Notes: a model not told the origin generated them from the sequence alone. 64,000 bases of DNA from JACKDW01 sp964621785 (GCA_964621785.1 CAZUPD010000026.1:1-64000); one strand, 5' to 3'; counted from the first letter of the stretch, positions 26,418-35,264 are shown. Made by a program: numbers and translations.

Positions 26418-26451
26418 AAAAAAACGCCATGACCAGGTTACGGTCATGGCG
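26418..26451 (-). terminator. Rho-independent terminator for the double-AgmX lipoprotein gene
   Basis: A 10-bp perfect stem CGCCATGACC / GGTCATGGCG with a 7-base loop is followed, on the minus strand, by seven T residues. It lies between two convergent genes and serves the minus-strand one. Confidence 0.85.
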
Positions 26452-26533
26452 GACATCGGGCCGGCTCGCGCGTCCTGACGCAATGTCTGGAAACCCGGGG
26501 TGGCGGTCGCAAACGTCACCCCGGTGGAGTCTT

Positions 26534-27406
26534 TTAGCCGGGCTCGAGCACAAACGGGTAACTGACTTCGATCGATCCGCCCCCGCGGGTTTTGGGAAAT
26601 TTCCAGCCTTTGATCGCCGTGGCAATACAACTACCGACACTTTCGTCGGACAGCGTTGACGATTGCACAGCCGACATGTCGACTCGGCCATCCCCGGGGA
26701 TCCGGAAGTTGATCACAACGCGGCCAGCGAGTTCGGGATCGACGGATAGGCCTTCGTTGTAGCAGTGGCGAACTTCGTTGATATGGGCACGCACAATCCT
26801 GCGGATCACGTCCTTGGATAGGCCGGAGAGCGCTGTTTCGTCGCCCGAAAACTCGGCCTTGGGTGGGTCCGCGGAGCTCGGGTCCTCGGATGGACTGAGG
26901 ACAAACGGGTAGTTGACTTCGATGGATGATCCCTTGCTAGGTTTTGGGAACTTCCACCGGGCGACTGCCGTGACGATGCAACCACCGACATCCTCGTCGA
27001 CGAGACTTGACTCGGCGAGGTTTGCCTGCGCGACGTCTCCGTCTGGTGAGATGGTGAAGTTGACGACGACCCGGCCGGAGAGCGTTGGATCGCTATCGAG
27101 TCCCGTGCTGTAGCAGTGGCGAACTTCGTTGATATGGGCGCGAACGACTCGCCGGATCATGTCGCGGTAGCTCCCCTCGACCGGTTGATTGTCGGTGAGG
27201 TACGAGGCACTGGGGCTGATTTCGCTGTCTTGTCGCGGTGCCTGCTCGGCCGGCGAATCAGCCGGGAGCTGCTCCTCAACGTCCGAAATCTCCGTGCTCG
27301 CGGGGCAATCCTCGGCTTTGCGGTCCTCGGCCAGCGGTTCCGAGTCGCAGCCGCTTGTGAACAAACAAAGGCCAGATACGAGGGTGATGATAGAACTTCG
27401 GGACAT
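26534..27406 (-). CDS. Lipoprotein with two tandem AgmX/PglI C-terminal-like domains
   Basis: 290 residues from ATG 27406, with AGGAGA at a good distance; the frame is open further to 27505. Signal peptide with lipobox FTSGC. After a linker, two copies of a 95-residue domain follow (about 85-185 and 195-290). Each has IRRxVRAHINEVRHCY, then LxGRVVxNFxI, a second Cys (GGCIVTAV / GSCIATAI), WKFPK and YPFVL at the end. The two copies are about two-thirds identical, so this is an internal duplication. The domain resembles the AgmX/PglI C-terminus, TonB-C-like, and is usually periplasmic. The Cys pair in each domain is conserved and may form a disulfide. Its targets are unknown; compare the single-domain protein at 1216-1935. 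Confidence 0.82.
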   Translation of the reverse strand: MSRSSIITLVSGLCLFTSGCDSEPLAEDRKAEDCPASTEISDVEEQLPADSPAEQAPRQDSEISPSASYLTDNQPVEGSYRDMIRRVVRAHINEVRHCYSTGLDSDPTLSGRVVVNFTISPDGDVAQANLAESSLVDEDVGGCIVTAVARWKFPKPSKGSSIEVNYPFVLSPSEDPSSADPPKAEFSGDETALSGLSKDVIRRIVRAHINEVRHCYNEGLSVDPELAGRVVINFRIPGDGRVDMSAVQSSTLSDESVGSCIATAIKGWKFPKTRGGGSIEVSYPFVLEPG

Positions 27407-27566
27407 GCTGCTCTCCTGTCTGTTGGGTCTTACGGAGGCGTTGGCGAGAGGTTCCCGAAGCGAACTTTTTTTAGAAGAATTTTTTCCGCGGGGAGTCGCA
27501 CCCAATCGAGCGCGGAAATCGACCTATTGAGCAAAAATCCCCAAGTGCCTCCGCGATTGCATGCAC

Positions 27567-27923
27567 CTACAACTCGTTGTCCGACTCCTGCAAGAACTCG
27601 GGCACGATCTGTTTGAGCAGCACGACCAGGTCCGGATCCATCAATTGATAGATGTCGGGGATGTCGAGCACGATGAGCGCTCCGTCGTCGATGAGGTTTT
27701 GGACGTCGACGGCAAATCGTTGGCGCATCCGGATGAGGTGACGCTTTTCCATGGCAAACACGATGTCCGCCCACTGGAGGTGTTTGGCCGTCACGCGTAC
27801 ACGGGCTGCGGGTTCGGTTCCGGCCGACCGCACTTGGATCTCGGGATGCCCGGCAAACACACGTTCGGCTGTCAGGCTCCGCTGACGATTGCGGCTGCAA
27901 ACAAACAAAACTCGCATCTCCAT
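27567..27923 (-). CDS. Low-molecular-weight protein tyrosine phosphatase-like protein
   Basis: 118 residues from ATG 27923 (ATG 27917 is an equal option; the frame is open to 28004). The P-loop VCSRNRQRSLTAE has Cys9-x5-Arg15-Ser16, the catalytic loop of LMW phosphatases and arsenate reductases. The family's DP pair near the C-terminus is present as DPDLV. Otherwise it is shorter than the classic 150-residue enzymes and belongs to the small subfamily starting MRVLFVCSRN. It would dephosphorylate phosphotyrosine or a small substrate in the cytoplasm. Its promoter faces that of the amine oxidase, with a motif palindrome at 28006 between them; another (27562) covers its stop codon. Confidence 0.78.
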   Translation of the reverse strand: MEMRVLFVCSRNRQRSLTAERVFAGHPEIQVRSAGTEPAARVRVTAKHLQWADIVFAMEKRHLIRMRQRFAVDVQNLIDDGALIVLDIPDIYQLMDPDLVVLLKQIVPEFLQESDNEL

Positions 27924-28063
27924 GAGTGTGCCACGGATTTTGGGTTCGTCCTCCCTGTCCTTGTGCACCTGCTCCGAAGGTACCGGGGTATCGTTCCTGG
28001 GCACTTGTACCTACATCCCGAAAACGGTCGCGCCTGTTGTATCTGCGTGCTAGATGTCGTGAC

Positions 28064-29533
28064 ATGGATAAGCAAGCATTTCGCATCGCCCTCGGTCGGC
28101 GCAACTTCGTGAAGTTGCTGATGGCCGGGACCACGACGGGACTGACGGGCTGTATCGCTACCCCGACCGACGAGACCCAGAGGATCATTATTATCGGGGG
28201 AGGACTCGCTGGTTTGAGTGCTGCCTACGAGCTCCAGAAAGCAGGTCACCGAGTGGTTGTGTTGGAAGCCCGCGATCGTCCGGGAGGTCGTGTCTACACG
28301 GTGCGTGAGCCGTTTGACGGGGAGCTCTATGCCGAAGTCGGCGCGGTTCGGGTGGCCGATGTCCACTACCATGTGCTCCACTACATCGACGAATTCGATA
28401 TACCGCTTCGCGAGATTGGTTCCGGCGATCCGCTTTACTATCTCAAGGGCAATCGATTTATGCATACACATGAAATGCCCTGGCCCCTTGACCTGACCGA
28501 GGTCGAGCAGGAAAAAGGGTTGGGGATGTGGAGTGATTACATCGCGGCCTACTTCCCCGACATTGGGAACCCCTTGGGTAGCGATTGGCCCCCCGCGAGT
28601 GCAATCAAGTACGACGATATGACGATGGCCGAGTACCTCGCATCCAAGGGGGCGAGCGATGACTTTTTGCGTCTGTACAAGACCGATAACGGCAGCGAAG
28701 TCGATACGTACGCCGCGCTTGCATGGATGGCCGCCGAAGTGGTCGACCAGGATTGGGGCACGACCTATGCCATGTTAGGCGGCAATGATGCTCTTCCCAA
28801 GGCATTCGCCAATCGGCTCGGAGGTGCGATTGAGTACGGTGCCGAAGCGGTTCGGGTCGACCACGACGGCCTCGGTGCTACGGTGACGTTTGTCCAAAAT
28901 GGCGAAGAGCGCCAAGTCGAAGGCGACTATTTGGTGATGGCGATCCCGTTCGCAATCGTCAATGATATCGACATCGTGCCGTCGTTCGCCGACGACAAGA
29001 TGCAGGCCATCGCCGACCTCGGGATGAGTCCAGTGACCCGCGTGTGGCTGCAGACCAGTACACGTTTTTGGCACGACGAGGGAATCGGCGGGCTCAAGGT
29101 GGCAAAGACCGATACCGCGGTTGAAACCCTGTGGGATGCGAGCCTGGTTCAATCGGGAGAGCGCGGCTTGTTGGTGTCGTATATGCAAGATCAAAATGCC
29201 CTCAATATGGCGATGCATCCCGCGGATATGCGCGGTTCTGTGGCCCAGACCGAAGTCTCGGCGTTCTTTCCAAACATCCACGACGCGACCGAGCGGACCT
29301 TCCAATACGCGTGGCAGGAGGACCCCTACGCGCGCGGTGCCTGGGCCGCGATGCGCCCCGGTATGACAGCTCATCTCGCGCCGATTGTCGCGCGCCCAGA
29401 GGGACGGGTGTACTTTGCCGGTGAACATACATCGATCTGGATCGGATGGATGCAGGGTGCACTCGACTCCGGGATCCGGGTCGCCGATGAGATCAATACG
29501 CATATTCTGGCTCGCTTCTCGTCGCCCGAGTAA
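28064..29533 (+). CDS. Flavin-containing amine oxidase, Tat-exported lipoprotein
   Basis: 489 residues from ATG 28064. The N-terminus has a twin-arginine motif (GRRNFVK at 11-17) and a lipobox (LTGC, Cys30), so the folded FAD protein is probably exported by Tat and then lipidated. FAD-binding: GGGLAGLSAAYEL at 45-57 with the glutamate of VVLEARDRPGGR at the second strand, and the C-terminal GRVYFAGEHTS ... GWMQGALDSGIRVADEI typical of monoamine and L-amino acid oxidases. It would oxidise an amine or amino acid with O2, giving H2O2 in the periplasm; substrate unknown. It converges with alr across an 81-bp spacer holding a 7-bp hairpin (GGTCCAT / ATGGACC). Confidence 0.9.
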   Translation: MDKQAFRIALGRRNFVKLLMAGTTTGLTGCIATPTDETQRIIIIGGGLAGLSAAYELQKAGHRVVVLEARDRPGGRVYTVREPFDGELYAEVGAVRVADVHYHVLHYIDEFDIPLREIGSGDPLYYLKGNRFMHTHEMPWPLDLTEVEQEKGLGMWSDYIAAYFPDIGNPLGSDWPPASAIKYDDMTMAEYLASKGASDDFLRLYKTDNGSEVDTYAALAWMAAEVVDQDWGTTYAMLGGNDALPKAFANRLGGAIEYGAEAVRVDHDGLGATVTFVQNGEERQVEGDYLVMAIPFAIVNDIDIVPSFADDKMQAIADLGMSPVTRVWLQTSTRFWHDEGIGGLKVAKTDTAVETLWDASLVQSGERGLLVSYMQDQNALNMAMHPADMRGSVAQTEVSAFFPNIHDATERTFQYAWQEDPYARGAWAAMRPGMTAHLAPIVARPEGRVYFAGEHTSIWIGWMQGALDSGIRVADEINTHILARFSSPE

Positions 29534-29614
29534 GTGTGGTCCATAGGCCATGTGTACGCATTCATGGACCGGGCCTCGTCGTCGCGCTGCCACCGTCCAT
29601 GAATGCCGATTCGA

Positions 29615-30799
29615 TTATCGCCGCGGGACGCGTTTGGAAATCCCGCACAGAATTTCGTAGGGCAGGATGTCTGACCACTCGGCGAGGTCGGTGGCCTCGA
29701 TGCTCTGGCGACCTTGGGTCCCGAGCAGTGTCACCCGCTCACCTTCACGTGCGCCGGGGAGGTCGGTCAGGTCGATCATCGACGTATCCATGGTGATGTT
29801 GCCGACGACACGACAGCGATGCCCGCGGACCAAAACCTCGGCCTGGCCACTCATCCGCCGGGGATAGCCATCGGCATAGCCGACCGGGACAATCCCGAGT
29901 CGCGACGGGCGTCGAAGGGTCTCGCGGTGGCCGTACGAAACCTTGGCACCGGCCGGCAATTCGCGGATGCTCAAAACCCTTGAATGTACACTCATCGCTG
30001 GTCGCAACCCCGGGAGCAGGACTTCGCGGCCCGAAGCGGCCCCGTACAGGGCGATTCCCGGACGCACCATGTCGAAGTGTGCTTGGGGCAGCCGGACCAT
30101 GCCTGCGCTGTTGCACACGTGACGCAGTGGCGGATGCCACCCGCGGGCCGCAAGTGCACCGAGGGCATCGCGGAACAACTCGAGTTGTCCAGGGCTGACC
30201 GTGTCATCGGGATCGTCGGCACAGGCGAAATGGGTTAGGACGCCTTCGAGGTCAATTCCCCGGGCATCGCTACTGCCGAGCCACTCGACCAAGTCGGGGA
30301 TCTGGTCGGGCAACAGTCCCAAACGGCTCATACCGGTATCGATTTTGACGTGGATTGGCACCCGCGGAGCCCCTGCCCGGCAGACCGCTGCCGACAGGAG
30401 TTGCAGGTGCTCGCGCGCCCATACAACCGGCGTAAGCCCGCGATGGACGATGACGTCTTCAGAGCCTGGATGAACGCCGCCGAGCACCAATACAGGTGCA
30501 TATACACCTGCCTGACGCAGCTCCACCCCTTCTTCAACCAGACTGACGGCGAGGCCCCAGGCACCGGCCTCGACAAACGTCTTGGCTGATTCGATCGCAC
30601 CGTGTCCGTAACCATCGGCTTTGACAACCGCCAACACACGTGTGCCGTGTCCGACGTGATCGGCTACGGTTCGCAGATTGTGGGCCAACGCGCTGTGATC
30701 GATCGATGCACAGGTCGGAGGGATCCGCACGGTCTGGTTGCGCCGGCGCTGCGTCTCACGGCGGTCGCGTCTTCTCCGTTCGCTCGCGGGAGCCACCAT
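29615..30799 (-). CDS. alr: Alanine racemase
   Basis: 394 residues from ATG 30799; the frame is open to 30991 but this start gives normal length and puts the PLP lysine near the family position. PLP-binding Lys60 lies in AVVKADGYGHG; the second catalytic Tyr is in VSYGHRE (about 289). Other family marks are VKIDTGMSRLG, HFACADD, NSAGMVRLP, DMVRPGIALYG and NITMDTSMIDLTDL. It interconverts L- and D-alanine for peptidoglycan. A 20-residue Arg-rich leader (ERRRRDRRETQRRR) precedes the usual start and could mean a shorter true N-terminus. A near-perfect 18-bp palindrome with the window motif lies at 30493-30510. Confidence 0.96.
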   Translation of the reverse strand: MVAPASERRRRDRRETQRRRNQTVRIPPTCASIDHSALAHNLRTVADHVGHGTRVLAVVKADGYGHGAIESAKTFVEAGAWGLAVSLVEEGVELRQAGVYAPVLVLGGVHPGSEDVIVHRGLTPVVWAREHLQLLSAAVCRAGAPRVPIHVKIDTGMSRLGLLPDQIPDLVEWLGSSDARGIDLEGVLTHFACADDPDDTVSPGQLELFRDALGALAARGWHPPLRHVCNSAGMVRLPQAHFDMVRPGIALYGAASGREVLLPGLRPAMSVHSRVLSIRELPAGAKVSYGHRETLRRPSRLGIVPVGYADGYPRRMSGQAEVLVRGHRCRVVGNITMDTSMIDLTDLPGAREGERVTLLGTQGRQSIEATDLAEWSDILPYEILCGISKRVPRR

Positions 30800-30950
30800 C
30801 GCGCGAGAACATAGCACGCAGCCCCTACCCCGCGTGTCGACTCCCCCAGTCAGGGCCGCGGCAACCCGTTCCACTCGCGTGTCGCGTTTCACCTGGTCGC
30901 TACGCGGGTTGAGCTGCGGTTGTTCCGATAGCTCGGAAGACAGGTGCACC

Positions 30951-30988
30951 AAAATGAACGACCGAGTTCCGGTGGGGAACTCGGTCGT
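30951..30988 (-). terminator. Terminator-like hairpin after the Crp/Fnr gene
   Basis: A 13-bp perfect stem ACGACCGAGTTCC / GGAACTCGGTCGT (30958-30970 and 30976-30988) with a 5-base loop is followed on the minus strand by TTCATTTT, a short T-rich tail. It lies 68 bp after the regulator's stop codon. Confidence 0.75.
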
Positions 30989-31056
30989 CACGGCTCGTAC
31001 TTCGATCTGACTGGCTGCCGACGGATAGATAGGAGGTCGGCGAGCGAAACTTGGTC

Positions 31057-31779
31057 TTACCCGTTGATGATGGATTCGCTGAGGATCATGCGGCGGCCAC
31101 TCGAGCTTACGAGGCCATTACGGGCCATCGCGCTCAATGTACGTGAGACGGTCTCACGGCACGAACCGACCATGCGGGCGAGCTCGGATTGGGTCGGAAC
31201 CGGAGCGAGGATCCAGTTGTTGCTGGCGTCGATCTGACGACCTTGACGACGGGCGAGGCGACGCAGCGTTCGCCGGAGACGCTCTTCTACATCGCACAGG
31301 GCCAGTCCGCTGGCGACCGCTTCGACGTCGCAAAGCTTGGCATGTTGTAGACGCATCAATCGCATCATCGTCTCGGGTTCGCGGCGCAGGTGCTCGAGCA
31401 ACACATCGGGCGGAATCCGCAGGAACTCGACTTGGACGGGTGCAACCGCGGCGGTCGACATTTGACTGGCACCGAATGCACACCCTTCGCCAAACACATC
31501 GCCTGGGCCGAGGACCGACAAAATAATGTCTCGGCCACCATCGGCAACGCGTACGAGGTTCACGCGGCCACGCAGGACGACATGCAGACCATCCGAAACT
31601 TGCCCTTCGTTCATCAAAACGGTGCCCGAAGTTTTGCGTTGGCGGGTCGCGGCACGTGCGAGGATTTGTAGTTCGGCGGGACGAGCCGCGACGAAAGGCT
31701 CGACACAGGCCAAGACGTCAGCAGTTTCCATCCGCTCGAGCGGGATAGTGGGTCGGCGGGATTCGGACTCGGTTCGCAT
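31057..31779 (-). CDS. Crp/Fnr family transcriptional regulator
   Basis: 240 residues from ATG 31779. The cyclic-nucleotide-binding fold shows at about 55-125 (LMNEGQVSDGLHVVLRGRVNLV, DVFGEGCAFG), then the long dimer helix and a winged HTH at about 195-225 (TQSELARMVGSCRETVSRTLSAMARNGLV). The N-terminal Fe-S cysteine cluster of FNR is absent (only one Cys, ADVLACVE), so oxygen sensing of the FNR kind is unlikely. The arginine expected of a cAMP-binding site cannot be placed by eye. It controls targets unknown here; the AT-rich upstream region (31800-31870) may hold its own operator. Confidence 0.93.
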   Translation of the reverse strand: MRTESESRRPTIPLERMETADVLACVEPFVAARPAELQILARAATRQRKTSGTVLMNEGQVSDGLHVVLRGRVNLVRVADGGRDIILSVLGPGDVFGEGCAFGASQMSTAAVAPVQVEFLRIPPDVLLEHLRREPETMMRLMRLQHAKLCDVEAVASGLALCDVEERLRRTLRRLARRQGRQIDASNNWILAPVPTQSELARMVGSCRETVSRTLSAMARNGLVSSSGRRMILSESIING

Positions 31780-32112
31780 GCCTCAACCCACATGCACAAG
31801 TCGAACCAACTTTTGTCTTTGAAAAATGATTCTCAACTATATGATTTTACGTGAATCATGTGGTAAAACACCCAAATCTGCCCACCTAGGACACTGTTGC
31901 TGAAAAACAACACCTGGGGGGAAATCGCAACGCTGTGATCCAGGCTTCACGTGCGAACTGCGCGCGCCCGTGAATTGTGACCTGGATCCCTCGCAACGCT
32001 TGAAATCGCTAGCGAGATACCAAGGCTCCGTCCTCGCTGGAAGCTGCAAGGGGTATGTTTGCTTGGCGCGGGAGTGCGACTTCGTTCAAGATAGCTGCTG
32101 CGTATTCATTGT
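31780..32112. promoter_or_regulatory. Divergent intergenic region, Crp/Fnr gene and ThiE-like gene
   Basis: This 333-bp spacer separates the two divergent starts at 31779 and 32113. It is AT-rich near the regulator (about 31818-31870), where ATGATT and AATCAT form an inverted pair about 25 bp apart, a possible operator. A second inverted repeat, GTTG / CAAC around CTGAAAAA (about 31893-31910), lies in the middle. No gene is seen. The mid-region is unusually rich in C (CCCACCTAGG). Confidence 0.45.
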
Positions 32113-32820
32113 ATGAGCAATCATCTACAGCTTCGACCCCTCCTTGCGATCACGCCTCCGCAGGGACAACCGGACCCGGGAATCGTGGAGGCTTGGCAAC
32201 GAGCTGGAGTGCTCGCGTCGCTCATGCTGTTGCTGCGGACCCCGGACGCCCCACCCCACGAGCTCGTACAAGGGCGGTTGGCGGGGGTGTTGCGGGCCGC
32301 ACAGGCCGTTGGTTTGCCGATTCTGCTCTCGGTTGCCGGCGAAGACCTCGAGGACGCGATCGCCGTTTGTCGAGATCAGAAGCTCGCAGGGCTTCAGCTA
32401 CGTGCCGATCCGTCACCAGAAATCATTGTAAATGCACGAAAGAGACTCTCCGACCTCGGTCTGCGGTCGGCGATCATCGGCGGTTCGTACCACGGAGTGC
32501 CACCGTGCGACGCGGATCGACTCGCCGTCGCGGACTATGTGTGCGTGGCACCGGTTTTTCCTCCAAAGACACAACAACCGGGGAGACACAAGCTCGCTGC
32601 GGGGGTCGAAATGCTTCGGGCTTGGGGCGCGACTTCGCTGCGGGTCTACGCCCTCGGAGGTATCGACAGTACAACCTGCCGCCGGTGTATGAGCGCCGGA
32701 GCGTTTGGTCTCGCAGGGATCGGGGCGTTTTTTCCTGCGCGCGTTTCACTTGGCGACCTCCGAGAATTTCACGAGGCGGCGACCCGGGTGCGGAAGCTTG
32801 ACGCATCTCGGCGAAACTGA
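32113..32820 (+). CDS. Thiamine-phosphate synthase-like (ThiE/TenI) protein
   Basis: 235 residues from ATG 32113. The TIM-barrel pattern of ThiE/TenI is visible: LLLRTPD at strand 2, LQLRADP at strand 4, AIIGGSYHG, DYVCVAPVFPPKTQQPG where ThiE has GPvFpT.TK, and VYALGGIDSTTCRRCMSAGAFGLAGIGAFF at the phosphate-binding end. The ThiE TK pair is not present, so the enzyme may be a TenI-type aminase or a divergent synthase rather than a true ThiE. No other thiamine genes are adjacent. A membrane-protein gene follows 18 bp later, probably in one operon. Confidence 0.6.
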   Translation: MSNHLQLRPLLAITPPQGQPDPGIVEAWQRAGVLASLMLLLRTPDAPPHELVQGRLAGVLRAAQAVGLPILLSVAGEDLEDAIAVCRDQKLAGLQLRADPSPEIIVNARKRLSDLGLRSAIIGGSYHGVPPCDADRLAVADYVCVAPVFPPKTQQPGRHKLAAGVEMLRAWGATSLRVYALGGIDSTTCRRCMSAGAFGLAGIGAFFPARVSLGDLREFHEAATRVRKLDASRRN

Positions 32821-32838
32821 CGTAGCCTACGTGTAGGT

Positions 32839-33546
32839 ATGACAAGCAGCGAAAAGGCGGAGAAACAGACGTTTGCGCGGTCCGTGGCACCACTGTTTTT
32901 CCTGATGATCCCGATCCACTTTCTCGCCCTGTGCAGCCGCTTTGACACCATCTCTTTGTTGATCCCGGATCATATCGAGACGAGTCTGTTGCTGATACAC
33001 TTTCCGCTCATCCTCATCGAGGGCTTCATCGTCGACCAGCTGCTCGTCGACAAAAAGTCCGATTTTCCGTTGTGGATGCAAATTGATTCGTGGTCGGTAC
33101 GGATCTCGATCACACTCGCGTTTACCTACCTCTCGATCGTTGCGCTCCAATTTTGGAACCTGTCCTTTGGGATCATCAACCCCAATCCGCCGGCCGAGTG
33201 GGCCCTCGGGATGCGGCTTCAATTCTTTTTGACGATGACCGTGGGAATGATGTTTCCCAACTTCCTGGCTGCGACGAAGCTGTTCTTGCCAATTTTGCGT
33301 GTGGTGACGGTACCTGCCCGCTGGCTGCCTGGACCCCTGGCGCTACTTGTGCTCGCTGTCGTGGGACTGGGACTGGGTGAGGGGGTGCTTCGGTTGTTGA
33401 TCGATCACGGAGTCGGCCAACAGCTGGGCACGCTGCAATCGGCACTTGAGGGCGGGATCATGCCGGTTGTCGGAGTCGTCGTTGGTGGGCTCGCTTCTGC
33501 GATACTCGCGGGTATCCGGGCCTTGGCGAGCAAGCGTCGTCGTTAG
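32839..33546 (+). CDS. Uncharacterised integral membrane protein
   Basis: 235 residues from ATG 32839. About five hydrophobic helices are visible (about 15-40, 42-62, 82-105, 125-145, 158-185, and a last one near 205-225), with a basic C-terminus (ALASKRRR) probably cytoplasmic. No known family motif is recognised. It is closely coupled to the ThiE-like gene. Immediately after the stop, GCGTCGTCGTT and AACGACGACGC form an 11-bp inverted repeat that begins inside the last codons, followed by the shared 24-bp element at 33557. Confidence 0.6.
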   Translation: MTSSEKAEKQTFARSVAPLFFLMIPIHFLALCSRFDTISLLIPDHIETSLLLIHFPLILIEGFIVDQLLVDKKSDFPLWMQIDSWSVRISITLAFTYLSIVALQFWNLSFGIINPNPPAEWALGMRLQFFLTMTVGMMFPNFLAATKLFLPILRVVTVPARWLPGPLALLVLAVVGLGLGEGVLRLLIDHGVGQQLGTLQSALEGGIMPVVGVVVGGLASAILAGIRALASKRRR

Positions 33547-33556
33547 ACCGTCCAAC

Positions 33557-33580
33557 GACGACGCGAGAAAAACCACGGGC
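33557..33580. repeat. 24-bp intergenic element, copy 1 (copy 2 at 49242-49265)
   Basis: GACGACGCGAGAAAA then R then CCACGGGC: the two copies differ in one base only. Both lie shortly after a coding region on the plus strand and before a plus-strand gene start (cyclophilin here, TerB-like protein at the other). Function unknown. Confidence 0.6.
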
Positions 33581-33656
33581 ACGGACACACGCGAGTGTGC
33601 TTTGTCGCATCCGAACCAGATATGCGCACAGTACAACTCCGGGGAAAGCGAGACCC

Positions 33657-34190
33657 ATGAACAACTCCAATCCCCGCGTGTTTTTCGACATTACGATCGG
33701 CGGCGCTCCCCAGGGCCGGATCGAGTTTGAGCTTTACAAGGATACCGTTCCAGAGACGGCCGAGAACTTCCGGGCCCTGTGTACGGGGGAGAAAGGCGTC
33801 GGTCGGTCCGGCAAACAGCTGCACTACAAAGGCAGTGGCTTCCATCGGGTGATCCGCGGTTTTATGTGCCAAGGTGGCGACTTCACCCGTGGCAATGGCA
33901 CCGGCGGCGAGTCGATCTATGGCGACAAGTTCCCGGATGAAAGTTTTGCTGGCAAAGCCGGTCGTCACGACCGCAAGGGCCTGCTGTCGATGGCAAATGC
34001 CGGCCCAAATACCAACGGATCGCAGTTCTTCATCACCACCGTGGCGACGCCCCACCTCAATAATCGGCATGTCGTGTTTGGCGAAGTTGTCAGCGGGTAC
34101 GAAGTTGTCGAGGCGATCGAGAACACCCGGACAGGCATGCGCGACCGCCCGGTGCAGGACGTGATCATCGCCGACTGTGGCGAGCTGTAG
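33657..34190 (+). CDS. Cyclophilin-type peptidyl-prolyl isomerase, eukaryote-like
   Basis: 177 residues from ATG 33657. Residues follow cyclophilin A nearly throughout: VFFDITIGGAPQGRIEFELY, FRALCTGEKG, GSGFHRVIRGFMCQGGDFT (catalytic Arg), GTGGESIYGDKFPDE, LLSMANAGPNTNGSQFFIT and HVVFGEVV. The divergent loop with the GESIYG segment is typical of eukaryotic and not of usual bacterial PpiA/PpiB enzymes. The position of CypA Trp121 is His here (PHLNNRHVVFG), predicting weak cyclosporin binding. No signal peptide: cytoplasmic. It has its own terminator downstream (34217-34241). Confidence 0.95.
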   Translation: MNNSNPRVFFDITIGGAPQGRIEFELYKDTVPETAENFRALCTGEKGVGRSGKQLHYKGSGFHRVIRGFMCQGGDFTRGNGTGGESIYGDKFPDESFAGKAGRHDRKGLLSMANAGPNTNGSQFFITTVATPHLNNRHVVFGEVVSGYEVVEAIENTRTGMRDRPVQDVIIADCGEL

Positions 34191-34216
34191 AACGGACGTT
34201 CAGCGAAACAATTATC

Positions 34217-34241
34217 GAAAGGGTGCATCTGCACCCTTTTT
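34217..34241 (+). terminator. Rho-independent terminator built on a motif palindrome
   Basis: The stem AAAGGGTGCA / TGCACCCTTT around TC is followed by TT and further T's on the plus strand. The centre TGCATCTGCA is a perfect TGYANNTRCA site. It lies 26 bp after the cyclophilin stop and before the convergent lipoprotein gene. Confidence 0.85.
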
Positions 34242-34265
34242 GCATTCATGGAACGTGGAGATTGT

Positions 34266-35219
34266 CTACCCACACAGTGGGTTGTTGTCGCAGTACTCGA
34301 TCGCCGAAAACTCGCCCTCAAACACGTTGTCACCGGCCCATACTTTGTATGATCCGCTCACCACCGTGTCCCAGGAATCGATGTGGACAAAGCCCATGTC
34401 CGAGGCTTTCGGATCGTTGATTCCGTCGTCGTAAAACGCGAACCCGTTGCCTCCTTCGAGGGAATAGGTGCCCGGTGGGAGGGGCTCAAAACCGAAGCCA
34501 AAGTTTTCGCTGTGGAGGATGATCCGCAATGACTCGCCCTCGACAAGCGCGTCACAGGTTTGCTCGGCGAGGCCGAAGATAAACTCGTGTGCCGGCCCAT
34601 CATCGGGTGCACAGGAATTGTCGACGCGCCCCGGCCCCCCCATGAACTCGGTCACCGGGTAGAGTTCGTGCGGAACGCAATAGCTGCCGTTGCAGTCCGC
34701 ATCGCCCCCACAGATGCACGCCATCTGCAGATTGCTGTCGCTGCAAAATAGCCCACTCGAAGCACAACCCCCCCAGTCGATCGGGGTGTAACACTCGTCG
34801 CCTTCACTGCACCCGCCTCCGCTATTGCATGTCTCCCGCAGGCAACCGTTCTCGTCGAACGGCGAATCGAGGCTTCCGCAATCGATCTGGTTACAATCGA
34901 TCTCGAACTCGTGGCAGGTGAAATTTTCCGTTTGAGGACAGGTGTTTGGGTCGCCCGTGGTGTCGGTCGACTCCGTATCGGTTGTGGCTTCGGTGTCGGT
35001 CTGTGAGTCGGACGTGCCCGTGGTCTCGGTCGCCTCGGTCTCGGTCGTCTCCGGGTCATCGGTCGTCACGGCAGTCGACCCAGTCGTTCCTGTCGTTTCA
35101 TCGGTCGTTGAATCCGTCGTGTCGCTGGTCCCCCCCTTGGAGGGCTCGCACGCAATTAGTGCAGATGCACCTAAAATTACAAGGACGAACGGGGGAACAG
35201 GGACCCGAGTATAGAGCAT
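34266..35219 (-). CDS. Cys-rich lipoprotein with Thr/Glu linker
   Basis: 317 residues from ATG 35219 with AAAGGACA upstream; the frame is open to 35264. The signal peptide ends in lipobox LIAC (Cys24). Residues about 30-95 are a Thr/Ser/Asp/Glu linker (TTDSTTDETTGTTGST, TDTEATTDTE). From about 95 a Cys-rich segment begins (FTCHEFEIDCNQIDCGSL, CNSGGGCSEGDECYTP, CICGGDADCNGSYC), then a C-terminal beta domain of about 110 residues. This layout is typical of Nannocystineae surface lipoproteins of unknown role. One motif palindrome (35160) lies inside the signal-peptide region. Confidence 0.72.
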   Translation of the reverse strand: MLYTRVPVPPFVLVILGASALIACEPSKGGTSDTTDSTTDETTGTTGSTAVTTDDPETTETEATETTGTSDSQTDTEATTDTESTDTTGDPNTCPQTENFTCHEFEIDCNQIDCGSLDSPFDENGCLRETCNSGGGCSEGDECYTPIDWGGCASSGLFCSDSNLQMACICGGDADCNGSYCVPHELYPVTEFMGGPGRVDNSCAPDDGPAHEFIFGLAEQTCDALVEGESLRIILHSENFGFGFEPLPPGTYSLEGGNGFAFYDDGINDPKASDMGFVHIDSWDTVVSGSYKVWAGDNVFEGEFSAIEYCDNNPLCG

Positions 35220-35264
35220 GCAATGGTGTCCTTTCGCCGAAAGCCCGGCGGCTGGTTTTCGCAA

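Noticed and set aside
34686..34720. Cluster of TGCA words in the Cys-rich lipoprotein gene
   Set aside because: None forms the TGYANNTRCA spacing; they come from Cys/Ala codons.
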